NCBI GenBank assembly: GCA_964526835.1
Contig: CAZGMK010000001.1
Coordinates: 1 to 64,000, forward strand
Direction of reading: 5' to 3'
DNA from: DAOSXA01 sp964526835
GTDB lineage: Bacteria > Zixibacteria > MSB-5A5 > GN15 > FEB-12
Length of the DNA stretch: 64,000 bases
Positions 34,478-43,122 of the stretch are shown here, piece after piece. The notes beneath the pieces are model-generated. The model did no database searches. It had not been told where the DNA came from and was given only the letters and a program-made list of their open reading frames with translations. The position numbers and the translations under genes were made by a program. Each line of letters begins with the position of its first letter. Positions within the stretch are counted from its first letter, which is position 1.

Positions 34478-36799
34478 ATGAGAGTCATTCTCCTCGCCTT
34501 CGTCATCATTTGTCTTGACATCTGTGCTCCTGCCGCTGATCCGGCGATTCGAATCGGACGGGTTCAGTCTGCTCCGATCGGGGTGAATGCGCCGGTTTCG
34601 ATCAGGCTTGACAACCCGGCTCCCGCCTTCAACATCGGTGGCTACGACCTGCTTATGGTCTACGATTCAAACCTGACCCTGACCGGTGTCGACCGGGGCT
34701 GGTTGCTGGATCACTGCGAATGGGAGTATTTCAATCACTCCGTTCCCGGGGCTTATCGCGTGCGGCTGGTGGCTATCGCCGAGCTTAATAACGGCGCCCA
34801 CCACCCTTCGTGTTTCGCCGACACATCGGGCGAGCTGGCCCGTCTGAATCTGTTCGTGCCCGACAACGCGGCCCTTCTGGGCGACTTCCTGAGTGTCCGG
34901 TTTAAGTGGTACGACTGCGGTGACAACGCCCTCTCATCGCAGATGGGTGATTCGCTGTGGGTGTCTGACCAGGTGTACGACTTCGATGGCCAGAGCGAAT
35001 TTGAGATCACTGCCGACTCGGTCATGCCGACTCATTGCGGGGCGCCCGCTTCATGTCTGGAGGGTTCGGACAGCAGCATAACCCGACGATTCGACTTCCA
35101 CAACGGCGGCATCATTGCATACCCCGGCGACATCCAGCCGCCGACAGCAATTTGTCCGGGCGACACCGAGACTGTCTGCGATGCCGGAGAGTGCGGCGCG
35201 GTTGTCGAGTTCGAGGCCGAGGCGATCGATAATCTGGACTCGGCGACGATTCAATGCTATCCCGCCTCCGGCTACTTCTTCGGTATAGGGCAGACCACGG
35301 TCAGTTGCGTGGCCGAGGACACCGCCGGCAACATCGATGTCTGCCAGTTCACTGTCACGGTTGCGGATACGACCCCGCCGACGATTACGGTTCCGTCCGA
35401 TACAACGGTGGCTTCACCACCCGACCAGTGCGGAGCGGTGGTCCACTACACTCCGACAGTAGCGGACGACTGTCCTGCTTCTGCACTGTGTCAGCCGGCC
35501 TCCGGCAGTTGGTTCGAACCAGGGGAGACCGAGGTTGTCTGCTACGGCGTAGATGGCTCTGGCAACTCGGCCTGGGATGCTTTCACCGTTACGGTGGTTG
35601 ACTCGACGCGTCCGTCGGTGAGCTGTCCGCCCGACACTACCATGCATACCCGGAAGGGCCTGTGCTCCGCTATGCTCGATTATCCACTCGAAGCCTTCGA
35701 CAACTGCGGGCTGGTGGACCTTTACGGCGTCCCACCAGCGGGCACGGTCCTGCCGCGGGGCGAGCACGATGTGGTGCTCGTGGCTGTAGATGCCGCCGGA
35801 TGGACTGACTCGTGCTCCTTCACAGTCACGGTGATCGACACCGAACCTCCGTCGCTGAGTTGCCCGGTCGACCTCGAGGCGCCGAACGACTCCGGAGTGT
35901 ACGGAGCCGTAGTCGAGTACCGAGTGCCTGTGCGCGACAACTGCGATATGCCCGACGTTGAGATCACGCCGCCGAGTGGTAGCTTCTTCCAGCCCGGGTC
36001 GACGCTGGTGACGGCGGTCACCGCGGACGAATCCGGTAACCGCGACTCCTGCGATTTCATCGTTGTTGTCTACCTCACCGATTCCGATGGCGACGGTGTG
36101 CCTGACCTTGAGGACAACTGCATCAACACTCCCAATCCCGATCAGGCCGACTCCGACGCCGACGGAGTGGGGGACAGTTGCGACTTGTGCCCGGGATTCG
36201 ACGATCTCGCCGATGCCGACAACGACGGCTGGCCCGATTCGTGCGATAACTGCCCGGAGGATTACAATCCCTACCAGGAGGACAGCGACGGTGACGGCGC
36301 CGGCGACCCCTGCGATCGGTGCCCGGGCTTCGACGATCAGGCCGATGCCGACCACGACGGCCGGCCCGACTCCTGCGACAACTGCCCGAATGTCGCGAAC
36401 CCCGCCCAACTCGATACCGACGGCGACCAGGTTGGTGACGCCTGTGATGTGTGTCCAGGCTATGACGACAATATGGACTACGACGGGGACTCCCGGCCGG
36501 ACTCCTGCGACAATTGTCCGCAGGACTACAACCCCGATCAGGCCGATGCCGATGCCGACGGAATCGGTGATGCCTGCTGCTGCCAGATCCGCGGCGACAT
36601 AGACAACAGCGGCGCCGGGCCGGACATCGCCGACTTGGTTTTCCTGGTGAGCTACATGTTTCAACAAGGATCGACTTTGCCCTGTCCGGAGGCAGCCGAT
36701 CTGAACGCCGACCAGACCCCGGCGGATATTGCCGACCTGGTGTATCTGGTCAGCTTCATGTTTCAGCAGGGCCCGACGCCGCCGGATTGCGCAAACTAG
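34478..36799 (+). CDS. Secreted HYR-domain protein with TSP3 repeats and C-terminal dockerin
   Basis: A 773-residue protein from the ATG at 34478 (GGAGAG upstream). A signal peptide (VILLAFVIICLDICAPA) is followed at about 25-215 by a cohesin-like beta domain (APVSIRLDNPAPAFNIGGYD). Four HYR domains (about 225-560) show PPTAICPGD, PPTITVPSD, RPSVSCPPD and PPSLSCPVD openings, paired cysteines and repeated TVTV-D strands. TSP3 repeats follow to about 700, two with a spaced CPGFDDxADADxDGxPDSCDNCP form, then a dockerin pair (IADLVFLVSYMFQQG, IADLVYLVSFMFQQG). HYR domains are Ig-like adhesive modules. A surface or extracellular adhesive role is inferred. Confidence 0.9.
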   Translation: MRVILLAFVIICLDICAPAADPAIRIGRVQSAPIGVNAPVSIRLDNPAPAFNIGGYDLLMVYDSNLTLTGVDRGWLLDHCEWEYFNHSVPGAYRVRLVAIAELNNGAHHPSCFADTSGELARLNLFVPDNAALLGDFLSVRFKWYDCGDNALSSQMGDSLWVSDQVYDFDGQSEFEITADSVMPTHCGAPASCLEGSDSSITRRFDFHNGGIIAYPGDIQPPTAICPGDTETVCDAGECGAVVEFEAEAIDNLDSATIQCYPASGYFFGIGQTTVSCVAEDTAGNIDVCQFTVTVADTTPPTITVPSDTTVASPPDQCGAVVHYTPTVADDCPASALCQPASGSWFEPGETEVVCYGVDGSGNSAWDAFTVTVVDSTRPSVSCPPDTTMHTRKGLCSAMLDYPLEAFDNCGLVDLYGVPPAGTVLPRGEHDVVLVAVDAAGWTDSCSFTVTVIDTEPPSLSCPVDLEAPNDSGVYGAVVEYRVPVRDNCDMPDVEITPPSGSFFQPGSTLVTAVTADESGNRDSCDFIVVVYLTDSDGDGVPDLEDNCINTPNPDQADSDADGVGDSCDLCPGFDDLADADNDGWPDSCDNCPEDYNPYQEDSDGDGAGDPCDRCPGFDDQADADHDGRPDSCDNCPNVANPAQLDTDGDQVGDACDVCPGYDDNMDYDGDSRPDSCDNCPQDYNPDQADADADGIGDACCCQIRGDIDNSGAGPDIADLVFLVSYMFQQGSTLPCPEAADLNADQTPADIADLVYLVSFMFQQGPTPPDCAN

Positions 36800-37048
36800 T
36801 TCGCAATCTGTCATAGTTGGATCATCCCGTCCATTCGGTGGCGGTTTCTGCGACTCCGCCCCTCTGAATTTCCTTACCCAGCCACAATAGTCTAACATAT
36901 TGAGCCACGGAGCGATAGGCTCATCCGATCCGGCCACCGCCGATCACCGAACTCTTTCCGCGCGCGCCGGGCAGGAAGCGGCCTGCAAGTTGCAGTTTTC
37001 TGAGGATGGCCGCCGGCGCCGACCGCCCCGGCGGCGGAGATTCGTGAG

Positions 37049-37450
37049 ATGGCAAAGCCGAGATTCTTCCTGTTCCTGGCAACACTGGTTCTGATCGCGA
37101 GTGCCTCGGCGCACGCCTACGAGATGTCAATGCCCGCGACCACGGTACAGACTGCCAGGGAAGAGGCGATTCATCCTGAAGGGTCTGTGGGGCAAATGGA
37201 GTCCTGGCTCGGCCCGGCCGCCGGCCGCTGTTCAATCGCTCGCGAATGGGAGGATCACTCCACGAGTCTGACACTGCGTGAACAAGGCGCCCTGGAGCTC
37301 GGCTGGCGCAAAGAGCGGCCGCTGTACCCGTGTTGGCGCTATCCGATCACGCCGATATACTGCGATGTGACCGCCAAAAAGCGCGGAATCGACGCCCCGG
37401 ATCGATCTTTCGCAAGTTTCCTGAGAAAAAGGCTGGACAAGCTAGGTTAG
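37049..37450 (+). CDS. Hypothetical exported protein
   Basis: A 133-residue protein with GGCGGAG upstream and a clear signal peptide (FFLFLATLVLIASASAHA). The mature part has three cysteines, of which CWRYPITPIYC could form a disulfide loop, and a basic C-terminus (KKRGIDAPDRSFASFLRKRL). I do not recognise the family. The 249-bp gap before it holds nothing I can assign. Confidence 0.6.
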   Translation: MAKPRFFLFLATLVLIASASAHAYEMSMPATTVQTAREEAIHPEGSVGQMESWLGPAAGRCSIAREWEDHSTSLTLREQGALELGWRKERPLYPCWRYPITPIYCDVTAKKRGIDAPDRSFASFLRKRLDKLG

Positions 37451-37773
37451 TATTTCGTATATAATACCACGCAAGTGCTGAGGGTTGGGATAGGTCCCCT
37501 ACGGTAGTGCCCCCCTCCCCCGCTACCGCACCTGTCCCTCCCTCCTTTTTTTTGGATGCCGGCCGGACCTGTAATGGTCGGGCATCCTTAGTTCGTCTGT
37601 CTGCGCTCACATCTGTTATTCATTAGTTCTTGGTTCGCCATCGGCGATATCCGTTCTTGACACCCCTGTGCTATCAGGCTATCATTTTGAACCTTATGGT
37701 TTTCGGGCTGTTCTATTGGGTGTGTCAACAATTGAATGTACATAACGGAATCTCCCACAGGAGGTAAGAAGAC
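37451..37773 (+). promoter_or_regulatory. Intergenic region with hairpins before the OmpA gene
   Basis: The 323-bp gap has a hairpin at 37554-37587 (GGATGCC against GGCATCC with extra inner pairs), preceded by a T-run and C-rich tract that may end the upstream transcript. The 185 bp after it should carry the porin promoter; I could not fix its boxes. AGGAGG at about 37760 is the ribosome binding site. Confidence 0.4.
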
Positions 37774-39384
37774 GTGAGAGTTAAGGGTGTTACGGTAGCT
37801 GTGTGTTTGTTGCTGATGATGGGTAGCGCAGTCCACGCTGTCGACTGGGCGGGCAAGCTGGGAGTCGGATTCCGGGGTCAGCTTTACATGCCGCTCAACA
37901 AGGGTGAAAACTTCGCCCTCAACGGAGTATCCTACGAGATGTATCAGATGGGCCCGGGCCATGCCGGATTCGTCCGATACGGGGTCACCAGGAACCTTGT
38001 TCTGCAGGGTGAGGCTGAATTCCTGTTGACCTATGATGATACAACCGCCACGAAGAATCAGACGACGACATGGCGGGACCGCGACAATGCTCGGACCCAC
38101 CTTCGCGGACATCTTTTCAGCCTGATGGCCAACTACTATTTTAACAGCGGTGGCAATTTCCAGCCTTATGTCCTGGCCGGTCTGGGTTACGATGTCTGGC
38201 GTATCCATGACTTCAGAGGAGCCGCCACCTACCAGGTAGACGACCTGGGACTGAAGATCGGCGGCGGCCTGAGCTACTGGCTTGACTGGAAGTGGTGGTT
38301 CATTGACGGGTTATCGCTGGAAGCGCAGGTCAAATTCACCGGCGGCCTGACGAATCTGAGCACTGACATGCCGGAGGGATTCTATGGTTCCAGCGACTGG
38401 TCCGACTGGGACACCCGGCCATTCCGTAACTTCATTCAGCCGTCCGCGGCGATAGCGATCTATTTCGGCGGTCGTCCCGACGCCGATGGCGATGGCGTGC
38501 CGGATGCGGACGACCGCTGCCCGGGAACCCCGAAGAAGGCCAGGGTTGATGAATTCGGTTGCCCGCTGGACACCGACGGCGACGGCGTATACGACGGCAT
38601 CGACACGTGCACGGGCACTCCTGCCGGCGTTGCAGTCGACGCCTTCGGCTGCCCGCTCGATACCGACGGCGACGGAGTCTGGGATAGCTGGGACCAGTGC
38701 CCTGGTACTCCCGAAGGAGTGGCTGTTGACGATCAGGGCTGCCCGTTGGATGATGACGGCGACGGTGTCCCGAATTATCAGGACGAGTGTCCCGATACCC
38801 CGGCAGGTGCTGTCGTGGATGCCTCGGGTTGTCCCGTTGACAGCGATGGTGACGGAGTCTACGATGGTATCGATCAGTGCCCGAATACCATGCCCGGTCT
38901 GGCGGTCGATGATCGCGGCTGCATGTTCGATCAGGATGGTGATGGTGTCGCTGACGAGCTTGATGAATGCCCCGACACGCCTCCGTTGGTCAGCGTCGAT
39001 GAATCCGGTTGTCCGATCGCCACGAGAATTGAGGAGGTAATCATCCTCAGCGGCGACGTCGGTTTCGCGGTGAATTCCGACACACTTTCGGATGCCGCCA
39101 AGGCCTCCCTTGACAAGGATGTACTCGAACCGATGCGAGCCTATCCCGATACCCGTGTTCGTGTCAGCGGCTTCACCGACGACACTGGTCCCGAAGGCTA
39201 CAACCGTCAGCTATCGGTGCAGCGAGCCGAGTCCGTGCGCGACTATCTCGTCGGCCACGGCATCAGCTCTGATCGCATTGACGTCATTGGCCACGGAGAG
39301 AACCCGGATTACTTCAAGTGTCCGAACGATACTCCGCAGGGACGCGCCTGCAACCGTCGCGTCGAGATCGAATCGATCCAGTAG
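37774..39384 (+). CDS. OmpA-family outer-membrane porin with TSP3 linker
   Basis: A 536-residue protein starting with GTG, eight bases after AGGAGG. Residues 1-23 form the signal peptide. About 25-235 make an eight-strand-type beta barrel rich in aromatic residues (GFRGQLYMPL, YYFNSGGNFQPYVLAGLGY). About 236-415 are six TSP3 repeats of the OmpA kind (DTDGDGVYDGIDTCTGTP). About 420-535 are the OmpA peptidoglycan-binding domain, with VRVSGFTDDTG, the NRQLSVQRAESVRDYL helix and a final NRRVEI motif. Such proteins tie the outer membrane to peptidoglycan. The downstream palindrome at 39418-39439 probably terminates it. Confidence 0.92.
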   Translation: MRVKGVTVAVCLLLMMGSAVHAVDWAGKLGVGFRGQLYMPLNKGENFALNGVSYEMYQMGPGHAGFVRYGVTRNLVLQGEAEFLLTYDDTTATKNQTTTWRDRDNARTHLRGHLFSLMANYYFNSGGNFQPYVLAGLGYDVWRIHDFRGAATYQVDDLGLKIGGGLSYWLDWKWWFIDGLSLEAQVKFTGGLTNLSTDMPEGFYGSSDWSDWDTRPFRNFIQPSAAIAIYFGGRPDADGDGVPDADDRCPGTPKKARVDEFGCPLDTDGDGVYDGIDTCTGTPAGVAVDAFGCPLDTDGDGVWDSWDQCPGTPEGVAVDDQGCPLDDDGDGVPNYQDECPDTPAGAVVDASGCPVDSDGDGVYDGIDQCPNTMPGLAVDDRGCMFDQDGDGVADELDECPDTPPLVSVDESGCPIATRIEEVIILSGDVGFAVNSDTLSDAAKASLDKDVLEPMRAYPDTRVRVSGFTDDTGPEGYNRQLSVQRAESVRDYLVGHGISSDRIDVIGHGENPDYFKCPNDTPQGRACNRRVEIESIQ

Positions 39385-39417
39385 CTAATCGCGATCCGGG
39401 TGTCATGATCGAGAGCG

Positions 39418-39439
39418 GGCGGAGCCTTAAGGCTCCGCC
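39418..39439. terminator. Palindromic terminator between convergent genes
   Basis: A perfect 22-base palindrome, GGCGGAGCCTT against AAGGCTCCGCC, lying between the stop codons at 39384 (plus) and 39473 (minus). A weak T-rich tail (TGTCCTGTT) follows on the plus strand. Confidence 0.7.
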
Positions 39440-39472
39440 TGTCCTGTTACGGCGACGCTCTGCGGAATCTAT

Positions 39473-39817
39473 CTATAGCGAGACAATGCGGGAGCCAATC
39501 AGGGTGTCCACGGTTGCCCGCATGTCGGTCGGCTGTCCCACAACCAGCTTGTCGGCGCGGTCGTAGTATCTGAGGCAGGTGCCGCATGAGAGAATGGCCA
39601 CGCCTTCGCTTTCCAGCTTCCGAAGCTGTTCGAGCACAGGCGTGCCCTCAGTGGTGAGAAAGATGCCGGAGTTGATGAACATGATTTTGTGGGGAAGACG
39701 TTCCGATCCGGCAAGCACTTTGAACATCGAGCTGATCAGCTTCTCGCCCAGGTCGGGCTCTCCTTCGCCGAGCATATGCGTTTTTATCATAAACGCCAGT
39801 TCACCGTCAATCAGCAT
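39473..39817 (-). CDS. DsrE-like protein, C-terminal domain of YedF type
   Basis: A 114-residue protein. KTHMLGEGEPDLGEKLISSM, then IMFINSGIFL, then VAILSCGTCLRYYDRADKL match the C-terminal DsrE-like domain of YedF, a protein linked to selenium metabolism and sulfur transfer. The N-terminal TusA-like domain (with its catalytic CPxP) of full YedF is absent, and this frame starts directly at the DsrE-like part with CGGAG upstream. The conserved Cys in SCGTC remains. Its role is inferred to be sulfur or selenium handling. It stands alone on the minus strand between two outer-membrane protein genes. Confidence 0.8.
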   Translation of the reverse strand: MLIDGELAFMIKTHMLGEGEPDLGEKLISSMFKVLAGSERLPHKIMFINSGIFLTTEGTPVLEQLRKLESEGVAILSCGTCLRYYDRADKLVVGQPTDMRATVDTLIGSRIVSL

Positions 39818-40031
39818 GTGGATCTCCGCGAGCTATTGTTGCTGTCCTTTCTGGTGTCGCAAGGTAGGGGCGCCGACTCCGACCCGCAAGAACTTCCGTC
39901 GAGGCGCGGCCGGCCAGGCCGACCATAGAATCCAATTCATGACTGGCGCTCTTTCAAGTCACGTTTTATACTGGCGCTGATTACTGTCTAGACAATTGCG
40001 CATTCAATCGAATTGCGTGAAGGAGATGCTA

Positions 40032-41000
40032 ATGTACCGCGCTATTCTCTGCAGTGTGCTGGTGTTGTTCGGTATGAACACCGGAGTCAGTGGGACAATC
40101 GACTTTGAGGCAGGTCTCGACTTCGGTTATCGCCTTGGCGAAACCGAATACGTGTATGACCAATCAGGTCAGGTACCGAATGTCGGCTTTGTCACGGTCG
40201 GCAGTCAACTCGAGTTCCCCCTCAACTGCTTTCGAATTGGTCTGAAAACCAGGCTTGGTCAGGACCGCCTGCTGCGTCCCTGGGATTTGAGGTTGTCGAT
40301 TCACACCAATATCAATGATCCCTCGGCCAAGATGCTCGATCATGACTGGATCACCTGGCCCACCAGCGGCTTCGACGGCAAATTCTCGTATACTGAATCG
40401 GACGTCGACATGCGTTCGTTCGAGATCGACCTGAGCGGACGCTGGTATATCGCGTGTCCGGGGACGTTCTTGTTGGGGCCATGGGCCGGAGTCAGACTCC
40501 AGTACTTCAGCCAGGACGTGATCGGTTTCGATGGCTGGCAAATCGATTACAATAATCAGCCCTTTAACCGTCGGTACTTCAGCGATTCTCGATTGGGGAT
40601 CAAATACCATGTTACCTGGCTTCAGTTCCCCGTCGGGCCGGCCTGGCGTTTGCCGGCCGCGCGTGTGCTCAGTGGGGACTTCCATGTGGCTATGGTGCCG
40701 TGCTGGTTTTCGGACTACGACGATCATGTTCTGCGCAACAAGGACGCCGAGGCTTCGGGATTCGGTTTCGGTTTCGATACCAGGTCTTCATGGGATATCG
40801 CCATGGGAGCGACGCCTTTGAGTCTTCGAGCGGAGGCCGGCTTCCTGTACTTGAAGGCCAGCGGCGACCAGACTCAGACATGGTATGGCGACGACCCATT
40901 CACCGAGGGGGACGATACCGGCCAGTCGAGCGAAGGCGTTCCGCACGACGTCAAGACGAGCCAGTTTGATATGTCCCTGGCGATAGTCTTCGGACTATAG
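40032..41000 (+). CDS. Omptin-like outer-membrane protease
   Basis: A 322-residue protein from the ATG at 40032, six bases after AAGGAG. Residues 1-22 form a signal peptide, and the rest is beta-rich (SQLEFPL, RSFEIDLSGRWYI, LGPWAGVRLQYFSQDV). Omptin catalytic positions appear to be kept: Asp103 and Asp105 in LDHDW match Asp83 and Asp85 of OmpT (VDQDW), and Asp230 and His232 in SDYDDH match Asp210 and His212 (SDNDEH). The sequence SQLEFPLN, and the length, also fit the family's SQLDWKW strand. Omptins cleave peptides at paired basic residues outside the cell. Alignment is by eye, so family membership is likely, not certain. A small membrane protein gene follows. Confidence 0.78.
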   Translation: MYRAILCSVLVLFGMNTGVSGTIDFEAGLDFGYRLGETEYVYDQSGQVPNVGFVTVGSQLEFPLNCFRIGLKTRLGQDRLLRPWDLRLSIHTNINDPSAKMLDHDWITWPTSGFDGKFSYTESDVDMRSFEIDLSGRWYIACPGTFLLGPWAGVRLQYFSQDVIGFDGWQIDYNNQPFNRRYFSDSRLGIKYHVTWLQFPVGPAWRLPAARVLSGDFHVAMVPCWFSDYDDHVLRNKDAEASGFGFGFDTRSSWDIAMGATPLSLRAEAGFLYLKASGDQTQTWYGDDPFTEGDDTGQSSEGVPHDVKTSQFDMSLAIVFGL

Positions 41001-41011
41001 GGGAGAGACCG

Positions 41012-41278
41012 GTGCTGGGTTATGCGCTGCTGATCGCGGCTACTATTATTCTGCTGTTGATGAGAAAGCGATGGCGGCGGCGGACAGCAATGAGTATCGG
41101 GTGGCCGGTGCGGGTGGGAGCACTGATTCTGCTCCACGCGGGTATAGTGCTGGTCTTGCTGAATGCCGATGATCTTAACCCGCGAGCCGACCTTATTCCG
41201 TACCTGTGGACCACAGCCGGACTCATGCTGTTTACGGTGGGGCTGGGGGCGATTCTGGCCCCCAGGGGGCGCTACTGA
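41012..41278 (+). CDS. Hypothetical small membrane protein
   Basis: An 88-residue protein that starts with GTG at 41012, 11 bases after the omptin-like stop, with GGGGAGAG between. It has three hydrophobic segments: LGYALLIAATIILLLM, ALILLHAGIVLVLL and GLMLFTVGLGAIL, with the first followed by RKRWRRR. I do not recognise the family. Its position suggests coupling to the omptin-like gene. Confidence 0.65.
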   Translation: MLGYALLIAATIILLLMRKRWRRRTAMSIGWPVRVGALILLHAGIVLVLLNADDLNPRADLIPYLWTTAGLMLFTVGLGAILAPRGRY

Positions 41279-41290
41279 TCAGCTATTTTC

Positions 41291-41319
41291 TTGACACCTG
41301 AGACGCCGGCTAATATACT
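41291..41319 (+). promoter_or_regulatory. Promoter of tRNA-Thr
   Basis: TTGACA and TATACT with a 17-base spacer, nearly the sigma-70 consensus, ending 28 bases before the tRNA. It is the strongest promoter I see in the window. Confidence 0.8.
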
Positions 41320-41347
41320 GGCGGCCAGATATAACCAGGCCCCTTAA

Positions 41348-41420
<73 letters not shown>

Positions 41421-41664
41421 CATTATCGTAGCCACTCAGATCTCAGTTAATTGCGAGACAGTTATTGAAGCGGGCCTGCCTGCTCCGATTCGCGTGTTGT
41501 GGACTCTTATGTCGCCGAATGAGCGATCTGCCCTGGAAATTTAGTTACTTTTTTCACAAATATGTGTCGATCCGTCTTGAAATCGCGGCCCTCGCTGCCT
41601 ATTTTACACGTCGGAAGACAGTTACTGTCGCGTCCGAAGCGACAGCGCAAAGGAGGATTTCAAG

Positions 41665-42867
41665 ATGGCGGTTGCAGAAATGAATAGAATCGAGAAATGG
41701 CCGGTGTCCGAACATGTCCAGTCCATCGGTACGTCGATCATCCGGGAGATTCTCAAGTTCTCCTCCAAGCCGGGCATAATTTCGTTCGCCGGTGGATTGC
41801 CGGCGCCGGAGCTCTTTCCGTTGGAACAGATTAAGCAGTGCGCCTGCGATGTTCTGGACAAGTACGGCGCAGCAGCGGTTCAGTACAGCCTCTCGCGCGG
41901 TATCATCCCCCTCCGTGAATTGCTGGCTGAGCGAGACACAGCTGCGGGAGAGCCCTCGACAGTTGACAACTACCTGATTACCGCCGGCTCTCAACAGGGG
42001 CTTGACCTGTTGGCTCGGGCATTCCTTAACGCCGGGGACTACGTGCTTACCGAGAATCCAACCTACCTGGGCGCGCTGCAGGCGTTCAACTATTATCAGG
42101 CTCGGTATGCAACCGTTCCGATGGATGATGACGGTATGATCATCGACGAGGTCCGCGGTCAGATCGAAAGGCACAAGCCCAGGTTCATTTACACGATTTC
42201 GAACTTCCAGAACCCCACCGGGATAACGATGAGTCTGGAGCGTCGTAAGGCCCTTATTGAACTGGCGGCCGAGTATCAGATTCCGATTGTTGATGACAAT
42301 CCCTACGGCGCCATCAGGTTTGCAGGCGAAGACCAGCCCTCAATGAAGTCGCTGGCGCCGGATATGGTCGTCTCGCTGCAGACATTCAGCAAGACATGCG
42401 CGCCGGGTTTGCGAATCGCCTGGATGAACGCTCCCGATGAGATCATCGCCGTCTTCGAGAAGGTCAAACAGGGTACTGATCTGCACACCAACACCTTCTG
42501 CCAGTACATCATGTACGAATTTGTCAAATCCGGCAAACTGGAGTCGCATGTCGAGACGATCAAGGCAGACTACCTGAAGAAGCGTCAGATCATGCTCGAC
42601 GCTATGACGGAACATTTTCCCGAGGGAGTCACGTGGACCAGGCCGGAAGGTGGCCTCTTCCTCTGGGCCGAACTGCCTGAGCACATGTCGGCCAAGGACT
42701 TGCTCCCGAAGGCAGTGGAACTGAAGGTCGCCTATGTCTACGGACAGCCGTTCTTCCCGCATGGGGAAGGCGAAAACACTATGCGGCTGAACTTCTCCAA
42801 TGCCACTCATGAGGATATCAAGGTTGGCATCGAGCGCATCGGCAAGCTTCTGCGTGACAGTATGTAG
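41665..42867 (+). CDS. PLP-dependent aminotransferase, LysN/MocR-type class I
   Basis: A 400-residue enzyme with an AAAGGAGG ribosome binding site. It has the fold-type I signatures: an ITAGSQQGLDLLA segment, NPTYLGALQAF, SNFQNPTGITMSLERR, DDNPYGAIRF, and the PLP-binding Lys243 in TFSKTCAPGLRIAW. The pattern is closest to the 2-aminoadipate aminotransferase (LysN)/branched or aromatic aminotransferase subgroup. It transfers amino groups between amino acids and 2-oxoacids; the donor is uncertain. Because the next genes make tryptophan, an aromatic or lysine role is possible, but a repeat and hairpin separate it from that operon. Confidence 0.9.
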   Translation: MAVAEMNRIEKWPVSEHVQSIGTSIIREILKFSSKPGIISFAGGLPAPELFPLEQIKQCACDVLDKYGAAAVQYSLSRGIIPLRELLAERDTAAGEPSTVDNYLITAGSQQGLDLLARAFLNAGDYVLTENPTYLGALQAFNYYQARYATVPMDDDGMIIDEVRGQIERHKPRFIYTISNFQNPTGITMSLERRKALIELAAEYQIPIVDDNPYGAIRFAGEDQPSMKSLAPDMVVSLQTFSKTCAPGLRIAWMNAPDEIIAVFEKVKQGTDLHTNTFCQYIMYEFVKSGKLESHVETIKADYLKKRQIMLDAMTEHFPEGVTWTRPEGGLFLWAELPEHMSAKDLLPKAVELKVAYVYGQPFFPHGEGENTMRLNFSNATHEDIKVGIERIGKLLRDSM

Positions 42868-42915
42868 CAGCTCGTTCCCTGTGAGCCTCCACGAGAGCCC
42901 GCCATGTGCGGCCTA

Positions 42916-43036
42916 TTGGAGACGACCTTATCCGGCATTTGACCAGCTCTCCTGTTGGTGGTCGGGCGACGCAAGGCCGCCCCGTAGGCGAAACGGCCTT
43001 TCTCGCGTAGCCGCGAAGCTTGCCGCTGCGGCGTGA
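42916..43036 (-). repeat. Dispersed ~120-bp repeat, copy B
   Basis: On the minus strand it aligns with copies A and C: GGCAAGCTTCGCGG, ACGCGAG, AAGGCCGTTTCGCC, CGGCCTTGCGTCGCCC, ACCAACAGGAGAGCTGGTCAA and ATAAGG. A perfect seven-base hairpin, AAGGCCG/CGGCCTT, lies in its centre. It sits in the 255-bp gap between the aminotransferase and dapF-like genes. Confidence 0.75.
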
Positions 43037-43062
43037 AGGAGCCTGCCGAGGTCTATCAACAA

Positions 43063-43084
43063 GCCGTTTGCGGCGGGGTTTTTT
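43063..43084 (+). terminator. Weak hairpin with T-run before the dapF-like/trp operon
   Basis: GCCG-TTTG-CGGC followed by GGGG and six T. The stem is only four base pairs. It could end the aminotransferase transcript or act as a leader element. Confidence 0.35.
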
Positions 43085-43122
43085 CGTTGCCGTGAGCATC
43101 CCGCTGGTGTTATTTCAAGCCC

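Noticed and set aside
1289..36799. A classical cellulosome
   Set aside because: No glycoside hydrolase, carbohydrate-binding module or scaffoldin was seen; the dockerin-like tails are on proteases, propellers and adhesive proteins.
35414..36937. A 507-codon minus-strand frame
   Set aside because: It is the complement of the HYR/TSP3/dockerin gene, whose domains are clear on the plus strand.
37588..38208. A 206-codon minus-strand frame
   Set aside because: It covers the start of the OmpA gene, whose signal peptide and barrel are clear on the other strand.
42941..43036. A GEMM-like riboswitch before the dapF-like gene
   Set aside because: GACGCAAGGCC and later GCCG elements suggested it, but the same segment recurs at 769-893 and 13501-13627, and the paired helices do not match the GEMM consensus. 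It is better explained as a dispersed repeat.
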